Positions 23,918 to 35,661 of a stretch of 64,000 nucleotides of DNA are shown here, piece by piece; within the stretch, counting starts at the first letter, position 1, and each line of letters begins with the position of its first letter. The DNA lies in contig NC_003280.10 in assembly GCF_000002985.6 (NCBI RefSeq), forward strand, positions 4,584,501-4,648,500. Direction: 5' to 3'. A program made the position numbers and the translations under genes. This DNA comes from Caenorhabditis elegans (taxonomy: Eukaryota; Nematoda; Chromadorea; Rhabditida; Rhabditidae). The notes below the pieces were generated by a model. That model was not told the DNA's origin. It did not search any database and saw only the letters and a list, made by a program, of their open reading frames with translations.

Positions 23918-26900
23918 ATGAGCAAGTGCGCCACACCGACACCGTCCACTTCTTCGAACTCCAGTGACGAGGTTGGTTTGTGGGGATTTAGAGATAGAGA
24001 ACCTAGTAATTGTAAAGTTTCGGTTGAAAAAACATTCTGAACATTTTTTGAAACCTTTAAACCTTTTTCACTTGAAATTTAAAAAAAAAACCTTTGGGAA
24101 AGTTCTCCAAAAAAAGTTACCTGTATACGAAAAATGTGGGCTAGAAAAACTTCGATCTGAAGTGTTTTAATATTTTTTACAATAAAAATCAAGCCCATAT
24201 GTTGTTTTTATGATGTGTTGCAATTATGGGAACAATTTGGGATTTTTTTTCAAAAAATTTACATTTTTTAAAAATGTCTGGAGTTTTTTCTGAAGCAATT
24301 TTGCTGGCCTCGACAGTAGCAAAAAATGCACTCAAAATTTTATTTTTGTAGAAATACCATAAGTTCCATTTGAAACTCCAAAAATGAGCTCAAACACTTC
24401 CCAATCCATTATTCAATTTGTTGTTTTGTTTTGCTAGTTTTATTTTCACAGGCATTCTCTAACTTCTAATTAACTTTGGCATTACAATCACATCATATTT
24501 TCAAAACTTATACCTTAAATTATGGGCTTATCAGATTTCAGCTTTCCGAAAACAGAATATATTTTCCATATTTTCCCAACTGCTACCAGTACCCCAAAAT
24601 GTTGTTCCAGGCAAAACGCAGTCCTCAACCTATGTCGAGAGGATTTCCTCAACGAAATATGTCTACGACATCTAGCAATGGGAGCAGTGAGTTTAAAGGA
24701 GGTTCGGCTGAAATTACGGTAGAATACAATCAGATTCACCACGCCACCGTTCACTGGAAACTCCGATAGTCCTTCAGCCGGCAACTCGATTTGCACTTGC
24801 CAATTTGACAACTACAGTTCTACGGTTAGACTTTTGGGATGACAATGACCCGAACTCAATGTAAGTTGGAGTTTTTTTCCAAAAAAAAAATTATAATAAA
24901 TTTTCAGATTCTTCTGTAAATCAACTTTCAACATAGTGACCCAATGCCTGGATCTACCTGAAAAAGTGATAAAAACTGTCAAGACCCACTTGGAAGGAGA
25001 AGAAGATCTCACTGATATTGCACCAATGATCATGTCAGTTCGAGAGGATCCTGTGTACAAAACGGAAGGATCTACACCGTTTCTAGCTAGTTTACTAGTG
25101 GCTTTTGTGAATCAAGGTGAGGATTATTGATTTTTTTTTTAAATTGAAAAAAGACCCGTTGCATGGGTAGGCAGGCGTTTACACTTAAATTGCCTACCTT
25201 GAATTGCCTACTTATAAATCCAAACTTTTCTCAGGCAACTACGATAGCCGATACCGAGTGTTTCTCCGACACCTGACAACTCTCTTGGGAGTTGTGTGGA
25301 CTGAATTTGAAGATGTTGAAGACTCGTTGGCCAGTACTTTATTGGAAGAACAATTTGTTGAATCTGAGTAAGTCATTAATTGAAATACCCCTCTCATAAT
25401 AACCATTTAACTCCATTTTTGATATTTCAGAGTAACTAGAAAATTGTCTGAAGGGTAGGTTTCATCATGTTGTAATTGTGATTGTGAAGTAGATCAGAAC
25501 TTTTCAATATCTAAACTATTATAAAACAAAAGTTTTTTTTCAGACATAGTAGAACAGTTCGAGAAAAAACGGCCCGAAACAAGAAGATCAAGAGATATCT
25601 GATGATCGGAGCAGCTGGCGGAGTTGGTGGAGTACTCATCGGTCTTACTGGAGGGCTCGCGGCTCCACTTGTTGCCGCTTCAGCTGGAATGCTTATAGGT
25701 GGAGGTGCAGTTGCAGGGCTAGCCACAACTGCGGGAGCAGCTGTATTGGGTACAACAATGGGAGTAGCTGGAGCTGGATTTACTGGATATAAAATGAAGA
25801 AACGGGTCGGTGCAATTGAGGAGTTCAGTGTGGAGACGCTGTCTGAAGGAGTCAGCTTGAGTTGTTCACTGGTAGTTAGTGGATGGATTGAGAGTGATAC
25901 AAGTCCAGACCAAGCATTTGTGCATCAGTGGAGGCATTTGAGGCATACGAAAGAACAGTATACATTAAGGTGAATTTGGTTTAGGCTTAGACTTAGGCTT
26001 AGGCTAAGATTTTAATATTGCCACGCGCCTGCTTTCAATTTTCTCATTGTTTTTATTTCGCAGGTACGAGAGCAATTATCTCATGGAACTCGGAAACGCC
26101 ATCGAGTATCTCATGAGTTTTGCGGTTTCCGTCGCCATCCAGCAAACGCTACTGGAAACTGCGTTGGCAGGTATTTTTCCTCACGATTATTCATAGAACC
26201 ACCGTCAACTTCTCAACTGTTTGAGGTCTTGTTTCCGCTGTTGCCTGGCCTGTGGCTTTGATGTCCGTATCCTCGGTGCTCGATAATCCATGGAATGTGT
26301 GCGTTTCCCGTGCTGCTGAAGTTGGGGAGCAATTGGCAGAAGTCTTGTTGAGCAGATCTCATGGAAAGCGACCTATCACATTGATCGGGTTTAGTCTGGG
26401 TGCAAGAGTCATATTTCATTGTCTCCTAACAATGAGCAAGCGATCTGAAAGTGTTGGAATTATTGAAGATGTGATTCTACTCGGAGCCCCTGTAACAGCT
26501 TCTCCTAAAGAATGGTCAAAGGTGTGTACTGTAGTCAGTGGACGAGTTATCAATGGGTATTGTGAGACTGATTGGTTATTGAGGTATGGGTAATTTGAAT
26601 GAAATTGGTGAAATTTCTAAGCCACAGAATTTAAGATTCCTCTACCGGACAATGAGCGCTCAGTTCAGAATTGCTGGGACTGGACCAATTGATAATCGGA
26701 ATAGCAAGAAGATTTATAACTACAATTTGAGCCATATCGTAAGTTATTGAAGATATTAGTTTTAAAGTTAGGGTGTCCATGGTAGGCAGACCAACGTGTC
26801 TAGTGCCTACCTCCGCCTATTTTCTGTATTTTGGCGCTAGTTTTGGTTTTCAGTCTCCACGCACGTACGAGTATTTACCTTAAATTAATTTCTGATAGTT

Positions 26901-27442
26901 TTTCCAATAAAATTTTAAAAAAATAATATCACAAGGTAGGTGTAAGACAGGCATGCATTTCTACACCTATCTGGAAGCCTTGAAATTGGATTAGCTGAAT
27001 TTTTAAGCTTTCCAACCTTCATTATCTAATTGAAAAAATTGTCCACATTATTGTATTGACAAATCTAATGAAATTAAATATATTTGAAGCATTTTTAGAC
27101 TGGAAAAAAACCCAAAAACGCTACTCCAGCTTTAAGTAAAAACATAAGCTTCCAGCTAAGATTTAAAATCCAAAATTTCAGGTGAAAGGTCACATGGACT
27201 ACTCAAAACGTCTAACCGAGGTTCTGAATGCAGTCGGCGTTAAAGTTGGGCCACATTCCGAAGACAGTGTGGTCGACCTGACACAACTCGAAGGTCCACA
27301 CGAAGCAACTGGTCAGGCGGAAGAAGCTATCAATTATCAGTCAACCGGTGAAGAGGAAGAGCATCCAATTGTGCATCCGATAAATTTAGAAAATATCCAT
27401 GAAGTCAAAGTTTTAGATAGTCCTCACAAAAACGAATTCTGA
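23918..27442 (+). CDS. TMCO4/DUF726-family membrane alpha/beta-hydrolase-like protein
   Basis: Well-supported exons: one ending at 24686, then 24778-24860, 24908-25116, 25235-25367, 25431-25454, 25544-25969, 26064-26170, 26226-26583, 26636-26738, 27182-27442 (TGA). These last nine encode 567 aa. Start region is uncertain: MSKCATPTPSTSSNSSDE at 23918-23971 probably splices to an acceptor at 24542 or 24610. The protein has an all-helical N-terminal region, a long Gly/Ala-rich hydrophobic hairpin after KKIKRYLMIGAAGG, then GYKMKKRVGAIEEF, a second hydrophobic stretch ending VLDNPWNVC, and the lipase-like elbow LIGFSLGARV with a candidate Ser nucleophile. EDVILLGAP and GHMDYSK follow. Order and wording match human TMCO4. 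The substrate is unknown. Two acceptors (TTTGAG, TTTAAG) are atypical but required by frame and family alignment. AATAAA lies at 27532-27537. Confidence 0.85.
25979..26008 (+). repeat. Short interstitial TTAGGC telomere-like repeat
   Basis: TTTAGGCTTAGACTTAGGCT and AGGCTAAG form about four degenerate copies of the nematode telomere hexamer TTAGGC inside an intron of the TMCO4-like gene. Confidence 0.75.
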
Positions 27443-30400
27443 TTATTTTTCTCCGGTTTTAGACATTCCATTGTTCATTCAGGGTATCATCATTCAAAAA
27501 CTCGGTGAGAATCCGAGAATTCATTTTTTCAAATAAAGTTATTTGAGTTTTTTCCACCGTACGAACAGAAGAAACATAAAAAGACAAACAACGGTTCTAT
27601 TTAACTAGTAATCGAGAGAAAGGGATGTGCGGCCGTTTTTGAAGTTGAATACAAATATATCTTACAAACATGTGTGCTGTAGACAGATTTCTGGGCTTTT
27701 GCTAGTCTTTCAGTCAAAAAATTCAAAGTTTTTTGATGGCAGAAATCTTTGACAAGCTTTAATTTTCTGATAAATTCTCTGAAAATCTGTAAATCTTTTC
27801 AGTTCCACGAAGCGGGCTTTGAAAGATAATCTGGATTTTTTTTCAGAAAAACATTTTCAGATTTGGATCAAAATATCATTTTTCAACTTCTAGCACAGTT
27901 ATAGCAGATTTCTAGCAGTTAAGAAATCGGAAAGTCTTGGGCTTACAATTGGCTTAGGCTCAGGCTTAGGTTTAGGCTTAGTCTTAATCTTAAGCCATGG
28001 CTTAGGTTTAGGCTTAGGATTGTATGCGGGCTTGAATTCGGGCATAGGTTTTAAGCCTGCATTGCGCCTACCTACCTCTAAATTTGGACAAAAAAATCAC
28101 AGCAACCGACCTTTTCTGGGTTCCGCGGCGCATTAAAAAACTGCATATATAAGAACATCCTGGTAGGCACGGTTGTAGGCACGAGGTATGCGTAAGGCGC
28201 CTTGTTGGCAGGCAGGAAGTTTTGTGCCTAAATTTAGATCTCAGAATTGATAAAATCTATTTAGTCTAGACTTAATTCATTTGAAAATGCAAAAAAAAAT
28301 TCCAGCGTCAAAAAAAATTTATCAAAATTTGATCTTTGAGTTGCAAAAAAATGCCAAGTTATTAAATAGAACACCATTCTCTTTACTTTCTCTCCTCTTT
28401 TTTTCATTTACTTTCACTTGACACCACAGGTTTTGTTTGTTTATTTCTATCAATAGAGCCCACAGAAAAGAGCTCAAAAAGTTTATTGAAGCTAAGCCGT
28501 CATTTCTCAAAAGTCGTATTTCTAGAACTGCATTATTTTCTACAAAAGAGATACTCAACAATGAAGGTATTCATTATGGTTTTGTGACAAAAATCTGTGT
28601 GTTTCTCTTTTTGAATGTAACTAGCTTACCGCGATAAAGTGAAGCGGATTAGTGAACGGCATTGTCCCACTTTTAGCCTTCCAAACCATTCGATATATTC
28701 ATATAATTCATGCCCATTGACTTCGAATATTTTCTCATGAAAGTTCGCAACACGTATCGTCATCATTATGAGCCGGTGGGTTAAGCTTATTCACTATTTG
28801 TTTGCTTAGAATTTGTCATTTGAGATTTGTCATGGATTGGGGACTGGTTTCAGGTTGCCACCTTGAGCAATATAAACTCCTCACCGTTCTTTTTGTTTTT
28901 GACACTTTCACTTCGTTTTGAAAATTCTCTGGTAGGCGTAGGTTACCTTAAAGATGGACTAGGTGTAGACCTAGGCAAGTATGCCTGTAGGCAGGCGAGT
29001 AGGCATTTTTGTGATCATTTTTTGACATATATGATAATTCTTGAACTGTTTCCTACATATAACTGCTATGAAAAATAATCTTAAAACTTCTGGTATTTCT
29101 ATTGGACAAAATACTTCTTCTTGAACGTCACTAGTCTACAGGAAGTTATGGGCCGAACCTTTCAAGCTTCAGTCGGCCTGAAAAGTTTTTTTGAAACCAC
29201 TCGTGACGAGAAATTTACATAGCACATTAAAAAAATTCGGTGGGAAATTCGAACTTATTTTTGTTAGTTTCAATTTTTAAATTAGCCAATTTAAGAAAAT
29301 TTTTTATTTGGGGACATGAGACACCGAATCCCATAAATACACGCTAATTATATTTTAAAATACCGAAAATTCTTAAAATTCCTGAAAATTTATCTCACAG
29401 TTTCCGTTTCTCTATAACGAGTTCCGCCCTTTTCGTTTTCAATACCAACTAACTGTATCCGCGCTAAAATGTATTAAGTATTAGTCACAGTAAATGTCCA
29501 GTAAAATAACTGGAACCCATCAAATCCATTTTTCCAACCAATCAACACACCAACACCACTTATAACCCACCCAAAAAGTGTTCATTTTCTCGTTCTTTTC
29601 CAGTAGATTGAGAGAGGGGGACTAATTGTAGTTGACGACTAGTGGTGGTGACCATCATCTACTCTTCCACACACATTTGAATGACGAATAATCCTGACCG
29701 TCGTCCTCTAGCCCTTTCCACTCATTTTTTTCTATTCAATTCGTTTCGGTTTTCTGTATTTTCCCCCATTCATCCCCTCATACACAAAACAATTTTCGTT
29801 TCGATCCGCTCTTCGATCATGCGATTTTTTTTTTTTTTTCATATTTGTATTGATTGAAAAGACATCGGTGTCCTAAAAAGTTTCCAAGAAATTTGGAAAT
29901 TTCAAAAACAAAATTAAATTTTTGAGCAGTTGAAAAAAATCATAGTTGCAAAAATCCTAAATCCGAATTAAAACGTAATTTTCAAGTGCGCGCACAAATT
30001 CGGAGTTTTTTACTTACAATTAATTTTCACAACTTCCAAGAACTTTAATAAACCCTTCACATGAGGAAGTGAGCATTTCAAACCATTTGAAAAACATGAG
30101 AATAAGTGCATATAAATGTGTCAATACTCTCGACACCTCACTTGAATTGAAAACTACAAGTGTTCTCTCTCTTCACTCGAAACCAGTGATTCATACGATC
30201 GTTATGGTTTCGTGTGTTTATTAGATTAAGTATCTTTCAATTATAAATTAATGTTTCCTTTTCCTTTTTTTGGCAAATTTTGGTCACTTGAATGTTCAGT
30301 TTCATTTTTTGCCAATCATCTTTTCTAAACGTCTTATTGCCAGTTGATTTTTCCAATTTTTTCAAATCTTCCAGTACGTCACAAAAAGATGCATGAAACT

Positions 30401-31176
30401 CAAAAGTTTTCGGAGTGTTTGATCGCTAGAGATTTCCTATAAAACCCACATTACTTTCAACAAAATGTGTTAAACTCTCAGCTGGGCCTCTCGAAAGTTC
30501 CCGTTTTTTTGGGGTTTAGTGTATTTTGGCATGTGTTTAGATCATTTTCTTGCCATAAAGTTTTCATTAAGCTCCAGGCATGTGTGCTTACCTACATACA
30601 TACCTCGAACCTGTCTGGCCTACTTCAGGAGTTTGTTGGCACGAGGTAGGCCTAGATTGCCTTGAAGGCACACCGGCAGGCATCTTCTGTTGCTGATGTC
30701 ACTAGGCTTCTCCTTTCACACTTACTTTAACCCCCATTTCCTGCTTAACCATTCATATATATGTATAATACAGTGAAAAACCTCCCAACCATAAAAAGTT
30801 AATCATCATCACTGTAAAAAAAAATTGACAAAAAATCCAGTCCCATCTATTTCCTCCATCATCTCTAAATCGCGTATTACCGAATATTCGCATCATATAG
30901 ACCGTGTCGTGTTTTTTTTCTATGTTGGAAAGGATAGGGATTGATGTACTTATGTATAATGGGGGAAACGAGACTCGAGATTTTTTTTATTCGCTTTTGT
31001 TTTTTACAGTTTTCACTGTTTTGTAGGGAATTTCAATGTTATTTTTTTAATACTAAGTTACAAAACTATAGAAAAAATTGAAATTTATTTTTTCAGCTGA
31101 CAATTTTCAATCAAAACTAAAGACAAGGTGCATCACATTTCTAGGACCCACATTTCTTATAAGTTTCTCAAAACAA
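27443..31176. other. Intergenic region with telomere-like and GTAGGC repeats
   Basis: 3.7 kb between the TMCO4-like gene and the lectin-like cluster, which ends on the opposite strand. I see no coding sequence. Contents include the TTAGGC block at 27951-28020 and several GTAGGCAGG elements (28160-28215, 28930-29000, 30590-30690). Confidence 0.55.
27951..28020 (+). repeat. Interstitial TTAGGC telomere-like repeat
   Basis: About ten degenerate TTAGGC/TTAGGT/TTAAGC hexamers in tandem (GGCTTAGGCTCAGGCTTAGG and onward, interrupted by TTAATCTTAAGCCATGG). TTAGGC is the nematode telomeric unit. Confidence 0.8.
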
Positions 31177-32033
31177 TTAAAGTGGATGTCTTCCACACAA
31201 AACTGCTTCCACGTCGTTTCCATATGGTTTTTCATCGTCTGTATAAGCCTGCACTGCATTTTTTCCCACACAAAACTCCAAACTTCCCCAATTCTTTCTT
31301 GTTTCTGTGCCATTAGCCTTGACAATTCCAGATTTTAGAACAATGCAATCAGCGGCGAATCGGAATCTGTAATATTTGATTTTTTATGATTTCACGCTAT
31401 TTGATAATTATGTCTAATTTACATTGGACCATTGTCAGCTTGATGAACCATATAAGCAGCTGGAAGTCGACGTTTGTAATGGCTCAGCATGAATGTAGTG
31501 TCACTATTGACATCATCGAACAAAAATAGATTATTCTTGATATTACAATCTCCTTTTTCTTCTGTACTGTTGAATCGATGACGAAGTATGATTTCGACTT
31601 TATTAATACGACCGTTGCATTTTGGAGAAATTTGACCGTCAACAGCATAAGGAGCTTCAATTCCATGAGCTCGGGCGATTTCTGAAAGTTTTTGAAGATT
31701 ACAACACTGAAAATGTTTTTATTGAAAAATATCCCTACCAGAAAACACTTGAATCTCGTGCTCATTTTCTGGAATGGTCAATGAAGCGTTCACATAACTG
31801 CAAAATGATCGAGCTCGGTCTCGGTTTCCCATGTTCTTGAATTGGAAAACCTGAAATATGGTCATAAAGCATTATGAACACAAAACCCAAAACTTGGAAC
31901 TTACGCCCAAACACCAGTCCTTTGTATGATTGTTCCTTGCAGTTGGGACTCTCTTGACATGAGAAAACCCTTCTGGGCATTGTGGATCCTTTGCGAAAAC
32001 CGCAGTCAAAAATAGCAAAAAGAAAACGAACAT
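31177..32033 (-). CDS. Secreted C-type-lectin-like protein, cluster copy A
   Basis: Exons 32033-31905, 31850-31739, 31681-31423 and 31366-31177 (TAA), 229 aa. MFVFFLLFLTAVFA is a signal peptide, followed by KDPQCPEG and KDWCLG. The second exon has NRDRARSFC and NASLTIPENEHE, which reads like the C-type lectin A..C..NASL..PEN..E pattern. Later come SPKCNG, GDCNIKNNLF, AADC and the ending AVLCGRHPL. Exon sizes and phases match copies B and C. Lectin-like is inferred from the Cys and PEN spacing; carbohydrate binding is not shown. It is the most 3' gene of the array. Confidence 0.8.
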
Positions 32034-32718
32034 TTTTCTGTCAGTTTTGAAAAGTTTCGGCGGGGTTTTGTACCTATTGAAATCGATAAAATTGTGACTA
32101 AGCCATGCGGAGCCATTATTTTCCGACAGCATTTGATCGTTTCAACAAAAGCGTGATGTTCAACAACACCCACAAAATGCTCTACCGTAGTATTTATTCT
32201 TCTAAACATTTTGATTTGGACGTAGCAGATGCTTGTTGTACCTATTTTCTTGAGGTTTATCATAAATTATACATTATAAATTTACTCTAAAAGTTTTCCG
32301 GAAGCCAAAAAAGAGATAATGTAGAGCTCTCCGATTTTTCTTGACACAGAAAATAGGAAGCTTTGAGAAATTTTTTACAATTTTTAGGCCGTATTATCAA
32401 CAAGATGGAACTTAAAAACGAAAAGTTCGAGACGAAAGTTAAGATGAATTAATTGACTTTTAGTTTACAAAAATGGTATACACACTTGTCAAAACTCTGT
32501 AAAAGGAAATGTTTCGTTGCGAAAATGATTTAATTGTAAACCCGCACAGGGATTTTCGTCGCCTAAGAATAACCTGAAGTTCACTTGCGGAAACAAATTG
32601 GGTGTACCTTATCTTTTCAATCAGCTAAGGTAATAAGAAATATCAGAAAGATTTCGGAAATATAATATTTATTAAATATTGAAAATTAATCTTTCCAGAA
32701 ATGATAGAATACATTTAC

Positions 32719-33557
32719 TTAGAACGGCAATCGGCCACAAAGAACGGCGGTGACATTTTTTTCTGGTAGCCTCTTGGAGCCAGCTAGCTGTCCCATACAA
32801 TCCATCAAATTAGTGTGCCCATCTTTTAGTGTTCCATTAGAATAGTGATACGATCCTTTTTCCAAAACGGTACAATCTGCTGTACTGCGATACCTGAAAA
32901 TGAAATGTTGGATGCAAATAGGAAAGTCGATTTTCAAAACTTACTCGATATCATCATCAGCTTGTACACTTCTTACGTTTGATCCTGCCGAAACACCTAG
33001 CTTTGTGCGAATGAATGAAGTATCCGTATTAATATCATCATATATGAACAATTCATATTTAATATTGCAAATTCCTTCTTCAGAAGTTTGATTAAATCGT
33101 TTTGCACCCTTTACTTGTCCTTTGTAAATTGCGAATTTGCATCTTGGAGAGAGTTGTCCATCAAGAGCGATTGGTACGGAAATGTTTCTCAAGCTAGCAG
33201 TCTCTGGAAATTTTACATTTTTCCGCATGCAGCAATAAAAAAATCCTCAAAAACTTACTAGAAATCACTTCGAGTTCGTGTGAATTTTCTGGAATACTCA
33301 ACGACGCATTGTAATAGATACATACTGAACGGGCTCGGTCGCGATTTCCCAGATCCGTTTCATTGAAAATCTTGAAATATCATTTTAAAACTATTTAGGT
33401 GTCATTGATATGAACAACTTACCCCCAAGCACCATCCCTTTGTAAAGTTATTTTTTGCCGTCGGTGTTCTCTTGAAATACGTAAAGTTTCCCGGGCATCT
33501 TGGATCCTTCGCAGAAAATTCTGGGACTGCCAAAAATAGTAGGAATAGAACTAACAT
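32719..33557 (-). CDS. Secreted C-type-lectin-like protein, cluster copy B
   Basis: Exons 33557-33423, 33370-33259, 33203-32945 and 32893-32719 (TAA), 226 aa. I chose the ATG at 33557 because it starts a clean signal peptide (MLVLFLLFLAVPEFSA); an in-frame ATG at 33590 would add 11 residues. Eight spaced Cys are kept: RCPGN, GWCLG, RSVC, SPRC, ICNI, ADC, MDC and VLCGRLPF. N-glycosylation sites NFT, NAS and NQT are visible. Exons 2 and 3 (112 and 259 nt) equal those of copy A. A duplicated promoter block shared with copy C lies upstream. Confidence 0.82.
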
Positions 33558-33584
33558 TTTATACTGAACTTCATAGAAGGCTTT

Positions 33585-33725
33585 CAGCATGCTTTTGTAC
33601 TAGTCAAAAGCTATAAAACAGTTGTTCGCCCCCTGTAGCGTTTCCGATTCTGCGGAGCCATTATTCCCCGAATACATCAAAATGATACTGTATCTCGGGG
33701 CTGGATAGCGGAAACGACGCATTAT
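33585..33725 (-). promoter_or_regulatory. Conserved promoter block of copy B with a GATAC-GTATC palindrome
   Basis: The 140 bp upstream of copy B match those upstream of copy C (35325-35465). Shared parts are TTTTGTACTAGTCAAAAGCT, TATAAAA, CGGAGCCATTATTCCCCGAA, ATACATCAAAATGATAC and TATCTCGGGG. An inverted repeat CCCCGAATAC / GTATCTCGGGG spans 33666-33700, and inside it GATAC-T-GTATC is a perfect palindrome with two opposed GATA cores. Confidence 0.6.
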
Positions 33726-34427
33726 ATTTCTTCATCAGGTTGGATGATTTCATTCAAAGAAATTCTTATATAACACGTAGGTTGATAGAAGTTGTCAAGA
33801 ATATTGAAACCATGCGCTTTGAAACAAAAAAATATCTGATCTAATAAAGATTCTAACAAAAGTACCCTCATTTTCAGCCCTTTTATCAAAAACATTTAAC
33901 ACCAAAACTGTAGAGAAATTTGTAACACATTCTTTGTCAGCTTATAATTTTTGGTAAAACAAAACACAACCTAGTTATTAGCCGTCAAAATTGAGCAACT
34001 GAGTGCAAGCCTATGACTAACATAAGGCCCTCTTGCTTGTTATGATACCTATCCAAAAATTTATGTACACAAACATTTGTGGTTGAAAACAAGACTTTGA
34101 AGCTAGATTTTTTAAAACCAAGCTTTTGTCGGCTTCCGAGGTAGAATATAAAATGATTTACAAGAATAAGTTTTTTTTTGATTTCAAGCTTCGAAACTCT
34201 TGATTTGTTACAGGGTAGTTTACTTTTAAAATAGTCCTGTCTCTGTAAATTTTGAAATATGATTAGCTCCAATCTTTAGCTATCAAAAAATACTTATTAT
34301 GAAAATTATGCATATCCTCGACTGATGTTTGTTGCAAAATTGGTATTTTCTGATATAATCACAAGTGATGAATTCGAACAACAACTCCAAAATATTTATT
34401 AACAACTGTCTTTTCTGATCAATTAAC

Positions 34428-35300
34428 TCAGAGAGGGAATCTTCCACAAAGAACACTACTATATTCGTGTTTATTTTGCTTATCCTTTTCCCCAAAGCAT
34501 CCGAGCAATTCAGTTCGTCCATCTACCGCATAGAAATGTGTTCCATTAGAAAAGTAATAGTATGCATCTGTTAATGCGTTACAATCTCTGGTGAAACGAA
34601 ATCTGTAAATTGAATTCTAGACTTGTTTGACGTTGAATCTAGAAATTTTCATACACTTACTTTACTCCGTCCTCCTGACTGGAGTATCCTCCATTAGTTC
34701 CAGCCGAAGTACCTAGTTTGGAACGGATAAATAAAGTATCTGTATTGATATCATCATATACAAACAAATGATTGTTAATATTGCAATCTCCTTCCTCTGT
34801 TCTTTGGTCAAAATATTGTTGGCTCTGTTCGCCTCTGAAAATAAGGGCCTTGCATCTTGGAGAGAGTTGTCCGTCGAGTGCAATCGGGAGGGAAATGTTC
34901 CGTGCGCGAATAACGTCTAAAAATTAATTACACATTTAGAAGCATATTTTTCCTAGCGATTTTGAATTGAAGACATGTCTTTAAAAAAAAACATGATCAA
35001 CTTACCAGAAACAATCTCAAGTTCATGTGAATTTTCTGGATTGCTCAGCGAAGCGTTATGATAGAGACAGACTGAGCGGGCTCGGTCACGATTTCCCACA
35101 TCCGTTCCATTGAAAATCTTGAAAGTGTATTTTAAAACTGGGTACTGTCTCTATCAATAACGTACCCCCAAGCACCACCCCTTTGTAAAATTATTCTTAA
35201 AAGTTAGTGTTCTTTTGACAAAAGTAAAGTTTTTTGGGCATCTTGGATCCTTTGCAGAAACCGCCGGAACAACCAAGAATAGTAAGAATAAAACTAACAT
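34428..35300 (-). CDS. Secreted C-type-lectin-like protein, cluster copy C
   Basis: Exons 35300-35166, 35117-35006, 34916-34661 and 34602-34428 (TGA), 225 aa. Closest to copy B: signal peptide MLVLFLLFLVVPAVSA, then KDPRCPKN, KGWCLG, NRDRARSVC, NASLSNPENSHELE, LDGQLSPRC, GDCNI, DDINTDT, TRDCNA and VLCGRFPL. Exon 3 is one codon shorter than in B. The acceptor of exon 2 is CAAG, as in copy B. These features point to a recent tandem duplication. Confidence 0.82.
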
Positions 35301-35324
35301 GTTATGAAGAGTTCAAGAAGAAGC

Positions 35325-35465
35325 TTTCAGTATGCTTTTGTACTAGTCAAAAGCTATAAAAAAGCTGTACATCCCTTCAATGATTCCGTTTCTGCGGAAC
35401 CATTATTCCCCGAATACATCAAAATGATACGGTATCTCGGGGGCTGGGCGGAAATGACGCATTTT
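35325..35465 (-). promoter_or_regulatory. Conserved promoter block of copy C
   Basis: Same elements in the same order as upstream of copy B: TTTTGTACTAGTCAAAAGCT, TATAAAA, GCGGAACCATTATTCCCCGA, ATACATCAAAATGATACGGT and ATCTCGGGGG. The CCCCGAATAC / GTATCTCGGGG inverted repeat spans 35408-35442 and the palindrome centre is GATAC-G-GTATC. Confidence 0.6.
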
Positions 35466-35661
35466 ATTTTTCTACCTATTTTTCAACTTTTTCTAGAGGG
35501 AAAATTTTTTATAACACAAAAAAAATCGAGTCATGATATACATTTTCAAACTAGGCATACATTGTAAGAACAATTTATATTGTGCCTCGAGGACAGATTT
35601 CTCTGAAAAATCTTCAAAAAATTCAAAAATTGTTTATACATTTGGCACTAGTTAAATAATT

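Noticed and set aside
24476..24769. 97-aa frame in the TMCO4-like gene (AKRSPQPMSRG frame)
   Set aside because: The other frame (NAVLNLCREDFLNEICLRHLAMGA) joins the conserved downstream exon in phase and has the composition expected for the family.
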